Assembly (NCBI GenBank): GCA_037576215.1
Contig: JBANDB010000010.1
Coordinates: forward strand, 1,488,001 to 1,552,000
Length of the DNA stretch: 64,000 nucleotides
Direction of reading: 5' to 3'
Source of the DNA: Armillaria gallica
Taxonomy: Eukaryota > Basidiomycota > Agaricomycetes > Agaricales > Physalacriaceae
Each line of letters starts with the position of its first letter. Positions within the stretch are counted from its first letter, which is position 1. The notes under the pieces were generated by a model. It was not told the DNA's origin. It saw only the letters and a program-made list of their open reading frames with translations, and searched no databases. The position numbers and the translations under genes were made by a program. Positions 1-11,389 of this stretch are shown here, piece by piece.

Positions 1-561
1 CCCTTCGTCGGGTCTGGCGCACCGCTCACCGTCACCGTAGGTATCGACGAATCTGGCGTGACGGAAGAACTGGCAGACGCAGCCGTAGCATTCACGATAG
101 AGAACCTCGCCGACAGACAATGCATAACCCCATGCGTGGAGTTTATGAGCAGCATGAAATAGTCGTCCCCCGTGGGCACGTCTTCGAGGTAGATATACAG
201 GGACCTCGGGGAATACGGCTGCGACGGGACTGTTCGCGTGTCAGCCACCAGGGAGAGAACGAGCCATACCCAACGCACCGTTATACGCGGTATACGTGAT
301 CTCATCCTCGCTCAGCCTCGTCATCTCGATATCAAAATGCGTCACCCCGTCCCAGACGCCCTTCTCCCACGAAAGGACATTCACGGCGGAGTTGAACCAC
401 TGTGTGCCCTCCTGGGGTTCTTTGACCATAAAATACGCTGCGGCAGCCCAGAGTCAGAGTCGGCGTAGTGGGAAAAGGAAGGGATCGGACGTACAGTGGG
501 TGATGCATGAAGCGAGGGTTGCGAGGTAGAGGAGAGATAGCGTGCATCGATGTGAGAGCAT
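1..561 (-). CDS. Kre9/Knh1-type secreted (Ser/Thr-rich, probably GPI-anchored) protein, 3' end cut by window
   Basis: Secreted cell-surface protein with a Kre9/Knh1-like N-terminal domain, a family linked to beta-glucan and cell-wall work. Exons read as 561-495, 437-279 and 229 to beyond base 1, all with GT..AG introns. The first exon encodes a signal peptide (MLSHRCTLSLLYLATLASC). The mature part opens with a segment typical of the domain (VKEP..GTQWFNSA..VLSW..GVWDGV) and later has GDDYFMLL.NSTHGVMHCLSARFSI, the usual end of the domain, followed by a Ser/Thr/Ala-rich stretch. The start was chosen because it gives a clean signal peptide; an ATG 28 bases upstream in another frame (589) does not. 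The Ser-rich tail and expected GPI signal lie outside the window. Role in the wall is inferred from the family. Confidence 0.75.
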
Positions 562-1807
562 GAATGAGGACGACGAAGGAGGTCGTCATTCAAATTCTTT
601 GGGAGCAGGACCGTGTCGGCTGCGGGTGCGACACGGCGCACGGCACCCTTCATCGCTGCGGTCGTGAGGAGCACGTAAATTCGAACAAGAAGTTTTGAAC
701 GCTGCGCAAAACCAGGCTTGCGACGCCACCAGGATCATCAAGGTTTAGATGACAGGCTTTGTAAACCACAAAGCGCAGGTGTAGGGCAACTGCAAGCAAC
801 GAAGTCCATCGTTTGTATGACAAACGGTGGGCGCTCGAACCTATGACAGCCAACAAAATGCAGAACCACAAGGAACAAAGTATGGCGCTGAAGTTTATGA
901 AAGTCAGGCAGCCAAGCATACCATTTGTAGAACAAACAGTGTGCCCGTAGCGGCGCTCGAGCCTACCGATGCCGATATCGGGCGACTGCGAGAAACTTCA
1001 AAGAAGCGTGCTGTTTCGACATGCATGGGAGTACTCGAGCCTTTGAATGCCAGAAGATCAAGATCACGTCCGAGATGGCGGTCCCATATAGATGTAATGG
1101 TATCCGACATGGAGCCGCTAACGGTGGTGCTGGTGAGGAAGGCCAGTCGACACTCGGCCCGCCAGGGCTAGTACGCCATCACGTGAGTGTCTACTGCTGA
1201 TTTCCTTGAATCAATCCAAGTCGATTTCTCAACTTGACTCCATGACCACCAGTTTATATTTCGCTTCCTATATATGCAGCGTCCTCGATGAGTATGATAG
1301 GTTTCTCACCAGCATTTCGGAGGATGTTTCACCGGAAGGAAATATCCGCAAGCACTCTCACATCTGCCCTCGGACCCGGTCCCTTCCGTATCATCTAACG
1401 AATACCAGGTAATTGTCACAACCCTGAGTACCCCCGGATCAACCATGTTCCTCGCAGTGGATCGAATCTGGGAGGAGATCACGCGTCACCATCTCGCTCT
1501 GGTTCTTACCTTTCATATAACAGAATCGAAGCTCATTTTCAGCTCCGCGTCAACTTTGGGTCTCGAGGAATGGATCAGTATCTTTTTCAACCCCAACTAA
1601 TCATCATTCGTCAAATGCATAGGGTATAAATCCGAAATAGCGAAGGGTACGATAAGCTGTAAGCTTTAGAGAAAAAAGTCCCTAGATTAAGTTTGAACAT
1701 TTTAAGTTAATGATGTAACGATATGCGATCAAATCCATGCGTGTGCGAGCGTGCGTATGCGAATAAATAGAATGTGGTAACTGCCTGCAGCTTCGTTCGT
1801 GTCTTTT
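562..1807. other. Intergenic, no gene recognised; short repeated element
   Basis: Between the Kre9-like gene start and the SDR stop. Open frames here have no family motifs and no convincing splice structure. About 807-846 and 921-968 share a related unit (TTTGTA.GACAAAC followed by GCGCTCGA.CCTA), and a third partial CTCGAGCCT lies near 1036. Nothing else seen. Confidence 0.4.
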
Positions 1808-2999
1808 TCAGAAGCAAGCTGCATTGCCGCCCCGGTATGCATTTGCGCGGCCCCCATCCGCTAGGAACACACTCCCGTTCATATAGGCACCCGCACGACT
1901 GCCCAAGAACAATATCGCACCAGCCATATCCTAGAAAAGCCGCAACCTGTCAGCAAACCGCCTCTGACCTTTTACCGGTCCGAACTCACCTCTTCCGATC
2001 CAGCACGTTTCAGTGGCACATCATTGCAAAGCACGCTAGGATCCAGCCTGTAGCCCGTATCCGTAACCGGTGACGTTGTCATTTCTGTATACAATACAAA
2101 GGGTTAGCTCAACTCCGGCCTTGACGAAATAGAGACACTAACCACTAGGGAATACGCCAGGAGCTAGAACGTTGCTACGAATACCCCAGGGCGCCAATAG
2201 ATTCGCCATCACCTTGCCAAGATGGGTGCATGCCGATTTTGACAGGGTGTACGACATTGAGAGGATTTTTGGGTCTATCCGGAAGGAGCCAGACGACGAT
2301 ATTGAGATGACTTGGGATGAGTGGTATGGCGGTTGACAGTGACTGAATGGGCTAAAGTCTGCTGCCTGCTGACGGAGGTTTCCCTGATGGAGAAGGTCGA
2401 GAAACGCGACAGTGGTGTAATACACCGCTGTAGTGTTTGTAGCAAAGACGGCTGCGAAATCGTCGGGCGAGCCTGTATTCCAGAGAGCAGACTGGAAGGA
2501 TTTGATAGAAGGAGGCCCGGGAGGCGAGACGGGAGATCCGGGAGGTGAAAGCGGGTTCTGGGCCGGAGAGCCGGACGGTGAGGGAAGTGGATGGGAGTAT
2601 AGATTCTTGGCAATTCCGGCATTGTTAACGAGCAGATCGATGTAGCCGTGTCGAGCCTTCACAACCTCAACCATAGAGAGGAGACTCTCGCGGTCAGTCA
2701 CATCTCCGGCAAGGGGAATCAAATTCCCGAATCGCTGAGAGAAATTTTAGTGACAGCGTCGGGAGATAAGGATATCGACGTACGTTGTGTTCTTTTGCGG
2801 CTTTTTCGAGGACGTCTTTTCTCCGTCCTGTGATATAAACGATGGCACCGTTGTTTTCGAGGGTAGTTGCCATCATGAGCCCGATGCCTATGAGAAAATG
2901 TTAGAGCGCGTCAAAGGAGATCGTCGAGCCAAACGTACCGGTACCAGCACCAGTGATGACGACGACCATGCCATCGACCTGGAACAGATTGCAAGGCAT
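1808..2999 (-). CDS. Short-chain dehydrogenase/reductase (RhlG-like SDR)
   Basis: Classical NAD(P)(H)-dependent SDR, 324 residues. Exons 2999-2939, 2887-2784, 2734-2143, 2084-1990 and 1930-1808; the total divides by three. Motifs: cofactor-binding TGAGTGIG (residues ~16-23), NNAG (~92-95), active-site Ser region SISSSGS (~199-205), catalytic Tyr217-x3-Lys221 (SYTLSK), then the PG..PSEMT loop and the C-terminal FLADGG strand. The pattern LF.VDG.VVVITGAGTGIG..MA..LE.NGA resembles fungal SDRs usually labelled RhlG-like 3-oxoacyl-ACP reductases; the real substrate cannot be told from sequence. Odd: a Pro/Ser/Gly-rich insert at residues ~103-132, just after NNAG, not usual in SDRs. The start ATG lies just upstream of the Rossmann strand. 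Confidence 0.88.
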
Positions 3000-4304
3000 G
3001 TACCTGTCAAATCTCGAGGACGCGTCGCGAGACTCGGAGCAACAGTGAGAGACAGAGGCGTGCATTATATTCAGAAATCAAGGGGTAGGAACGCAGATGT
3101 AATTCGAATCACAGGGCGTGTATTTGTGTCGTCGGTGTTAGTGGCAGGACCGAGTAAGTCACCAGTGAGGTTGCAGGGACGATTTGTTCGAATGGGGTGA
3201 TGATTACTCCAAGCCAGAGGTAGAGGTCCTTTATAGGCAGAATTGCCAGCCGCACTTTTCAGGATGATGTCGTGAGCTTTCAGTCCCGATTACTGCATCG
3301 TACCTGTTCCGTGCGAATAGATTTACGTCCGCGCATGTCCGTGTCTCCCTCTTGATCCTCCATGGATGTACGTCGTTATGAAATGGTAAAAGAAGCCCTG
3401 AGGAAGCTCAAACTCACAAGAAGCCTGCTCATGGTGACCTGTTAAGGGGAACGAATTGAAAATCACGCCTACTCTTATGGACTTCCCAATCAGGAAGTCA
3501 GAGTGGTTAAACTGAAGAACCATGAAGCTTCAATGTGGAAGACTCAGCTAAATTCCATTTTAACAGATCTTGGCTCACTGTTGAGCAAATTTTAATGAAT
3601 TCTTGAGCTTTAGCATCTATGCATGATTCTTTCGATATTATCATATCAGCGTATTGCACCCTGCGACTGAACGTGGGGTTGCTGGGAACAAGAACCTCGG
3701 AGTTTCGAAGGCCAACGAATAATCCCGCTATATCCGACAAAACGCACTACTCAAATTAGTGACGGTGACATGGGTCATCTGCAGCGAGGCGCGTTTCCCG
3801 AGTCTCTTTCCGTGGTTTCTGTACACCACGCGCAGATCGCATGACAAATTGGGACACTCCAGTCCGACGCTGCTGATACTTTGCAGATACTATGAATTCC
3901 GCGGAACGCGAGTATCCACCGTTGTCCATAGTCAAATATGTTCGTAAATAGTTCTTCACCTTTTCTCCTTGACCGCTGCTCCGTGGCGTCGAAAATTATG
4001 GAATCCGACGCTCGTCTCGTTTTCATTTGGTAGGCCGAGTATGAAGGGTCGCCCACGATGCTTTATAGAGTCACGCTGATGACGAATCCCGCTAGCGAAC
4101 GGGCAATGGCGTCACGCCCACTGTTCGATAATCGTATTCAATTATGATTCGAGTAGACTCTAGTAGACTCCAGATGCATCGTCTATTTCACAAACTTGGC
4201 TAGTCCGGTTTCGTACTGAGGGCAGGGGATTCGAGATTTCCAGATCATTGAGATGGCCGTGGCTGTGGCGGAGTAGACACATGTAGTCAAACTCCAAGGT
4301 GGAC
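3000..4304. other. Intergenic, possible decayed coding fragments
   Basis: Holds the upstream region of the SDR and the downstream region of the oxygenase. A minus-strand frame at about 3507-3740 (LRNSEVLVPSNPTFSRR) looks faintly like the start of a fungal FAD-linked oxidase, but no FAD-binding core follows and neighbouring frames are broken. I treat it as unsupported or a relic. Confidence 0.3.
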
Positions 4305-5931
4305 CTACATCATCTTCACCGCCGAATGAGCATATGTGGCGTCTAATCGAGATTTCACATATTCCCCCGCGGTCACGACCGCGTATTTCGATGGATGTTC
4401 CAGAGAGACACAACTAGGAATAGGCTACGCCACTGGATTAATATCTTCAAATCCTAAGCTGAATGCGCCACACCTCAAGCAGGACATCATAGTCGGTACC
4501 AAAAAATAGTGGCATGGAATATCGCTCTTCTCCAGATCTGTTGATTGCGCGATGAAGGGTTGATTTGAATACATCGTCTGAATGGCACATGGCAGAAGCG
4601 ATCAGATCGATGAGAAGGGTCGCGGCGTAAGTACGTACTCGTCCAGCGCGCGAACTGATCCCCTAAATTCAACACCAGTGTTCCGGGGATAGGTACTGCG
4701 TCTATCCATTTACCAGTCGCATTCTTCACTTGCAGTGCAGGAACCCTGTCTTGCCAGAGAATCGTGAAACACTAAGTACGTCAATTTTGTCTAAACCTGG
4801 GTAGACACCAGCAGACTGCATGGTACTCACTTCATAGCTACAAGATCAAAGTCGTCAGCTCCCAAGGAAAATTCAATGGTAGGAACTTGTACTCAGTGTG
4901 TGCTCCTATGCCAAGCACTTTCTCCTGTTCATCTGCACTCGATGGCCTCTGGGAAGGGTAGTGCAATAATCGCATTATCGCAGCTGGTTTTGTCGTCTGC
5001 CGGGCATAAGAAACTTGGTCACGGCGACGTCGGACATGAGATTTACCTTGTCTTTGAAGAAGTCTTCTGGTAGATCTAATGCTAGCGCAAAGAGGGGAAA
5101 CAGTTTCTGGCCTAATCGAACGGCTTCGTGGCTAAGGGTGTATCAGTAAACCACGACCAGAAAAACCCGATAATCGAGGATTCACTAGTATTTCAATACG
5201 GGTTCTTTGAAACCAGGAACGATTTCGGGCCAAACGTTGCGACCCGACATGGCCGTCTCATTCTTCGTCTCCTCTAAGTCCTGTTCTTCCCATCCCAGGT
5301 CAAACCCTACCGATGAAGATCAGCTTGAGAATTTTGTCACGTAAGAGGATAGTCCTCCAGTATACCTTCATGCAGATCGCCATGTCCTTTCGGATCGGTA
5401 TTTTCTCCCAAAAGAGCGGTGTAACCTTTATAGTTGGATGATCGATGAATATCGAGCTTGGAAAAAGGATAAGCGCTTTGGGCCGCGTCAGATCTCGGGA
5501 TAACGCACATCCATCTTGGAAGAGGTTGGCAGCGCAAAAAACTTCTTTCCTGCATCTATGGCAGCTGTAATGGTATCCTCAGCAATTCCATGGTTGTTTA
5601 CTAAGGCCATTAGCTCATAGCGTCGTTAGATAGGGCTGTACCACTAACTGTAGAAAAAGCCGACTAGCTTTATATCAATAGAAGGTTCAAAGACAGAAGG
5701 TCGCGTCGTCTTACCGTTGATACATGCATCCCTGATCTCGTTAGCGAGAACGCGTCGTGCCACTGGATCGGTACTGGTCGCGTTCGTGATGTCACTACGA
5801 TTCATCAGACATTGATGTATAAGATATCACGGAAAAACTGACATGATAGGGATCTCTTCAAATGAACTTTCAGTGCGCCTATTGGACAAAAGGGAACCCA
5901 AACCGGATTCGAAGTGCTCGTGGTGGTCCAT
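4305..5931 (-). CDS. 2-oxoglutarate/Fe(II)-dependent oxygenase (isopenicillin N synthase-like)
   Basis: Non-haem iron oxygenase of the IPNS/DIOX_N family, 350 residues, substrate unknown. Twelve exons: 5931-5831, 5794-5715, 5663-5649, 5600-5509, 5456-5366, 5306-5186, 5131-5047, 4996-4893, 4837-4831, 4771-4639, 4577-4474 and 4424-4305; coding length 1,053. N-terminal DIOX_N signature GFFYINNHGI is built across the 15-base exon. Iron ligands: HTD in GIGAHTDYECFTILW (built across the 7-base exon 4837-4831) and the distal His in [10 protein letters not shown]. The 2OG-binding Arg-x-Ser is in [10 protein letters not shown]. The C-terminus [20 protein letters not shown] is typical of fungal members. 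An upstream in-frame ATG at 6015 would add 28 residues. Skipping either tiny exon breaks the frame or removes a conserved motif, so the model is well constrained. Confidence 0.88.
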
Positions 5932-6015
5932 GGCTGAGTTGCGCGGACCGGGATCTACGATGGATCTGTTTCCAGAATCATCACGTGGAGGTAATTGCCG
6001 CTTCGGCTCAGTCAA

Positions 6016-7119
6016 TAAGCGCTACTAACGAGTGTAACACCAAGTCTCCAACTACGTGTTGACGCCTCTTACAGCTTGCTAGAGGGCTTTCGGTTATTTA
6101 AGTCGGCTCAGTGTATTATAGCTATCTGGTGGAACAGCTTCCAAGGACCAGCAGTGCCATACTTCCGTGTAGCGGACAGCACGCTACGAGTCACCTCATT
6201 CCTGCTGGCATACGGTAAGGTTAAGTAACCTGTGTGGCATCATGCGAAGTTATGATAGGTACCCACAAGAAGGCGAACAGTACGAAGAAGGTGCCTAGGA
6301 TTTAGGCTAACCTCATCCGGTCGTTTTGCACGAGAAGCTTGTTTAGATGCCAAGATCTTTCTGTTTGGATTTTTTGTTGCAACATCATTGGGTACTCAAG
6401 CTTCGAGTTGGATATGGTTCACTTGACCTTCAAAGTCCTCTATTCCGCGATGAATACAGTTGCATTCTTGACGGTACCATGGAGCGGCCGGCACTAGGCA
6501 GCTCCGACAGCCTTGTCATTAATCAAGGCGGGATGTCGTTGAATGGGTTGACGCTCCGATGAATTAGAATTCACATATGGGATCCTTCACTGGTCCATGT
6601 GGTTGTGTGGTTCGGCGACTATAAGGACAAGCGGCAATACTAAGAATCCTGTTCGAGGAGAGAACATCATACGTACCGGACTGATGCGCATTTATGTGCC
6701 TGGATAAGCCGCTAGGAAGATCACCCCGGTACAGGATGCGCTAGGAGTCTGACATGAGTGACGGCGATGGTTGACATGACGGAACATACTTCGTAACGAA
6801 CAGAAGGAAAATAGTCAGGAGCAAACAATCGTTAGCCGCTTTGCAGGTCAGATGGAACGACCTATCCACCGGTCATCCCATCATGTTCCACGAGCATCAG
6901 TCATTAAGCATGAGATCGGCAGAGGCAAGGGTCGTAAAATGGGATTTACCCGAAAAGATCAATGTCATGGCGAGGTGGGAATATAAATCGTTTGTCCGTT
7001 ACGACACATTAACACAATGCCGGGAGCCCAGAAAATTAAAGACGGAAAACCCCGATTATTATATCTCTTTCTTGTACACGTAAGTCTCTAGCAAAAATAA
7101 CTTTTCAAACCAATAGAAA
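6016..7119. other. Intergenic, nothing recognised
   Basis: About 1.1 kb between the oxygenase start and the glutamate dehydrogenase stop. Short open frames (for example plus strand 6347-6562 and 6841-7083) have no motif and no flanking splice structure. Confidence 0.4.
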
Positions 7120-10100
7120 TCAAGGACTTGCCAAGTCCCGAGCAAAGTGGAAGAAGTCAACACTTGACCCGTTCACGCCATACTTGTAAATCTGCGTAGC
7201 GGAGATTCAGTTTATACAGGTTAACATCGACAAACACAAACTCACGAAATGCGACGCAACCCAACTTGAAAAGAGGGCACGTTGGTAGGGTTCAGGTAGT
7301 CTCTTCAACAACGTATCCAGCCCAACCTTGTCGACAAGCGTCTTCGGAATCGCTCGCCGCATCACTCCTTTACGGCTCGGCAAGTCATCGTACAGATCTG
7401 AACTCTCCAACTCAGCTTGGAGGTTGTTGAGAGTGGAAGATAGCTCATCGGAGATGATTGTGCGAGGCTTGGCACCCTGGAGACGAGAATGTTCTCGCCA
7501 GATACATTGGAACTCAGAGGCCGCATTCTCGGTTATCTTTTGCTGGATATCTCGAACGTAGCTCTGATAGAATTCAGACGGCTTGCCGTTGCTGAATATC
7601 ATGAGGTCCAAGTATTCCTGTGTCGAGAGGGCTAGACCCGCAAGGACCTCTAGTGATGAACTGGTGACACCACCTAAAAGAAATCTCACTACACTTGCGT
7701 AGGCAGATAGGACGGACAACACCCACCCTTGTTGGTGCTTGAATCCTTGAACAATAGGACCTTACGCTTCTCAAGATGGAGGCGCGCTTGCTGTGTCAAA
7801 AACAAATTGGCACCCTCAACAATATACTTGAAGTGGGCTTTCCCCTCGGAGTCGACGAGGGCCGCAACATTTGAAATGTTGACAGCTTCCGGACTGATAG
7901 GGAGTAACATCAGCAGCATATACATAGGTCAACCAACGAAAACGCATACGCACCGGCCGCCACAGGGAACAAACAAATCCGCCTTGTATCGCAAATGGGC
8001 CCCATTACGGAAGTCAGTGCCATCCAACACTACCTCTCCGGCTACAGTCATTGATCACAGCGTTAGACTGAAGGGAATATGACATGAACACAGCCTTACA
8101 TGGTAGCTTGATATCATGTTCCTCGACCTTGACCAAATAGCCGTCTTTGCTCAGCTTGGATTTGTCAAAGTTGGCGACAGGTACGCGAAGTTTCGCAAGA
8201 CGGATCAGCTCTTCACGGTTAAGACCAACGGGATCGGCGAGCACACCGCTGCCATCAATAATAGCAACAGTCTTGTCGGAACTGAGTAAAATCTCGTCTA
8301 CCAAAGCCAGTGAGCAGCTGCACGCATGGAATGCGACTAATGGGACTTACTGGATCCGAGATCACCATCTAGAACAAGGAAAATGACGAGTGAGCCGGGT
8401 ACAGCGGTCGAAGAAAAGGGATAACCTACCAGGGCCGCCGGTCTGAACCTTCGTGATATCCTTCTCCCTAAGGCCGAGCTGTTTGTAGATACCAAGGACA
8501 TACTGTCGAATCGACAGTGACGTCATTCCATAGGTGTCATGAGGCACTCCGCCGAGAGTCTCCGCGCTCTTACCCGTAGTGAACGACTTCCACCAGGTCT
8601 CAGCGCCTCGGGAACGAGCATGCACTTCATTTTGAAATGATGAAGCGAAAACCATGAAGCAAAGAAATCGACTCACAAGCCGCCCAGTCCATCATATCCG
8701 CGGTGCCCTCTGCAAGAGAACACACGGATCAGTAAAACTGAGTAAGACGGAGTGATAACGAGGCGCACCGTCAGGCCCAAAGAAAAGAAGCTCTGGCTTC
8801 CCATATAGATCAATAAGGTGTTCTTTAATTCCGGGAGTCTGCCCAGGAATTAACAGGTCGATGATGGCCTAGACAAATAGTTAAATCAGCATATATAGTG
8901 CATACATCGTTGATGCCTCTCCGATACTCACATCGACATATTTTTCGAAACACAATCGCGGAGTAGCCCCCAGCCTAAAAATAATCATCGATATTGATGC
9001 GCTGCTGTCTGGATTGACGTTACTTACGATGGTAAGATGGTTCCCTTTGCACCTCCTTCCGGGATATCTTTGTTTTTCAAAGACTGAGTCGATGCCAATC
9101 CATAGTTCTCGTCGAACCTATGTTATTGTAAGTTCCTCCCTGACACGTTCAGCCGGGTATGAACATACAGCATCCTCTGGTTGATGGAATAATTTTCCTT
9201 GTTTCTTGACATGACAATCCGAATACCGCCTCGAGCGACGTCGCGGAAGCGTATATGGAAGCCCCGGAATTCATTTCCTGGAAATAGATAATGGTCAATC
9301 AAAGCACACGCTGTGGATATCGAGGGACATACCAATCACAATGAACATGCCAAATGGTTTCTTGGGGTACTCCACCTCAGGCAGGAAGTCGGGCGCGAGA
9401 CGGAACGACAAAGCCACTTTGGTTGGCTGATAGAAGTTTGTCTTCAAGACGTGTCTACAAATCGTTGCATCTTCGGTATGTGTTAACACACCGCCGATAT
9501 AACTTACTTGTTGAAGATCAAGAAGCTTTCCAACACTTGCAGTTCATGCTTGTTGGGCACGGAACGACGGAGCTTGTCGTGCAACTCGGCATCCGACAGG
9601 GGCTGGGTGGTCTGTAGCCGCTGATAAGACAAAGTCGGCCTACCAAAATATCAGCATACTAGACTTGGCAAATGATAAGGAGTCATACATCAGCTGGGAA
9701 GCATCATCGGCAGTTGGATAGTGCGTCATTGCAAAGTTAACATATAGAAGGCGGATCTGAAGGGAAAGTCAATGACTCCATTCATTCGCGTCGGCCAGAC
9801 ACTTACCAGTTCCGAGTGGTTATGAATGGTTTGTGCGATGCTCTCCCTCGTAAAGGTTTCCTCCCTGAACCTTCTCTTGATGTTATTCAACACCTCTGCT
9901 TCAATGGGATCATTTTCATTTAAAACATTCTTGAGCTGCAAGTACGCTGGCCCTAGACGGTTGCAGAAATGCTGCGCAAATATCCAGCCAGAATCTAAAG
10001 GATAGCGTAAGACTCGTAGGCGACGACATGACATGATGAAACCCACACGCATAGGTAGCCTCTTGCACTGCATGGCTGCCTGAGGCGTTAGGAAGGAAGA

Positions 10101-11389
10101 ACGGGTTGTCAGGCAGACAGAAAAGCAGTGAAGCTTCCTTCATGACTTGGAAGATAGAATGCTCGATGGGCGGCGCGTTGCCATTGGGAATGGGGTTGAG
10201 GTAGAGCGAAATGATGGTAATGCCGTTAGAGAATTGTTCTGTCCGCATTTCAGCATCCACCAAAATAGAAACGGAAGAGGGTTTGATAACGCACCGACAT
10301 ATTTACGCGCGGAATACAGAGAATAGAAGTGGTAGAGGTTCGATAGCGCGCTGAAGAACCGGGAGGTACCACCCATCTTGTAACCGATGACAATTCGCCG
10401 TTCCCGCGATCCTTCCACCTCATAGACTTCAATAACCGGACCATAGCGTTCCTCGACACTGGACATGATCTAAGTAAACCGGCATGAGGTTAATGCGATC
10501 GTAAGAGCCCCACAAGTGAAGAATTGACCTGCTGATAGATTTGGATCGTGTTCTCACTAGCCTTCTCCAAAAATGCCTTGTCAGACACGCTTCTGATCTC
10601 GGTCTTGCCGCTGGCATCCTTAACACCCTCACGCTTCTTTGGGAAAACACATTTTGTGACGAAATAGCAACGTAGCTGCTGCGAAGCGGTAGCAGAAATA
10701 GATCCGGCAGAGCGGAAAGTCTCCAGTCGGTAGGCTTTATCTGGCGTGGAATTATCAAAGAACAGCGAATCGATCCTAAGATGAAAACGTCAGCACCAAG
10801 CATAGCACGTTCAGAGACACGAATGGACGCATATATGCGCTAAAATTGGCCAATGACACTGACCTTGACTCGCACGTTGCTCCGGGACCTTCCGTGGTAG
10901 TCAACCCAGGCTTGCTGGTGTGAATGAACGTCGCGCCATGTTCGTCAATCTTCTCCAGGTCGATGACGAGCTTGCTGGGGTCGTGCTTCGTGTACGCAAG
11001 GATTTTGGCTCCAAACAAAGCAATGATGTGATCACAGATGACTTGACGAGACTCATTCTGGAAGTAAGTATCGTCGATGCCGAGATTGGAGTAAAACCAG
11101 TTGACTTCGTTGGCAACCAATTCAGGCGGAATGAAGCCCTGCACGATGAGATCGAGTCAGATACGGCGATGGACGGAGGGCGTAGTTACCATACCTTGGC
11201 GGCTACCTCAGCTTGAACTAATGCGCGCTGTTCCTCCTTGCCCTTGAATACTGGGGTGTTGTACCCTGGCACATTCTTGATACGATGCACCGAGGTGTCG
11301 CTGCCCGTCCTCGAACCTGGCACGGACAGATGGGCATAGGGACCATGGCCAAAGCGCGCCGCTGCCGCGTCAGATGGGGTCGATGACAT
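7120..11389 (-). CDS. GDH2: NAD-specific glutamate dehydrogenase, large fungal type
   Basis: Catabolic NAD-dependent glutamate dehydrogenase (EC 1.4.1.2), glutamate to 2-oxoglutarate plus ammonium. About 4.27 kb with many short introns, giving a protein near the roughly 1,000-1,100 residues usual for the fungal large form. The N-terminus starts MSSTPSDAAAARFGHGPY at 11389. Following exons give IPPELVANEVNWFYSNLGIDD and the TEGPGA segment (10.8-11.1 kb). The catalytic core lies at 9.0-9.3 kb: FRGFHIRFRDVARGGIRIV, then NYSINQRMLYDENYG and KNKDIPEGGAKG, which holds the glutamate-binding Lys. Further on are DGDLGSNEILLSSDKT (8.3 kb) and VEGANLFLTQQARLHLEK (7.8 kb). The last exon ends FFHFARDLASP. 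Not every internal intron was placed. Known to be under nitrogen control in fungi; no regulatory site was identified here. Confidence 0.92.

Noticed and set aside
3507..3740. FAD-linked (berberine-bridge-like) oxidase fragment
   Set aside because: Only a faint N-terminal resemblance; no FAD-binding motif follows and adjacent frames are broken.
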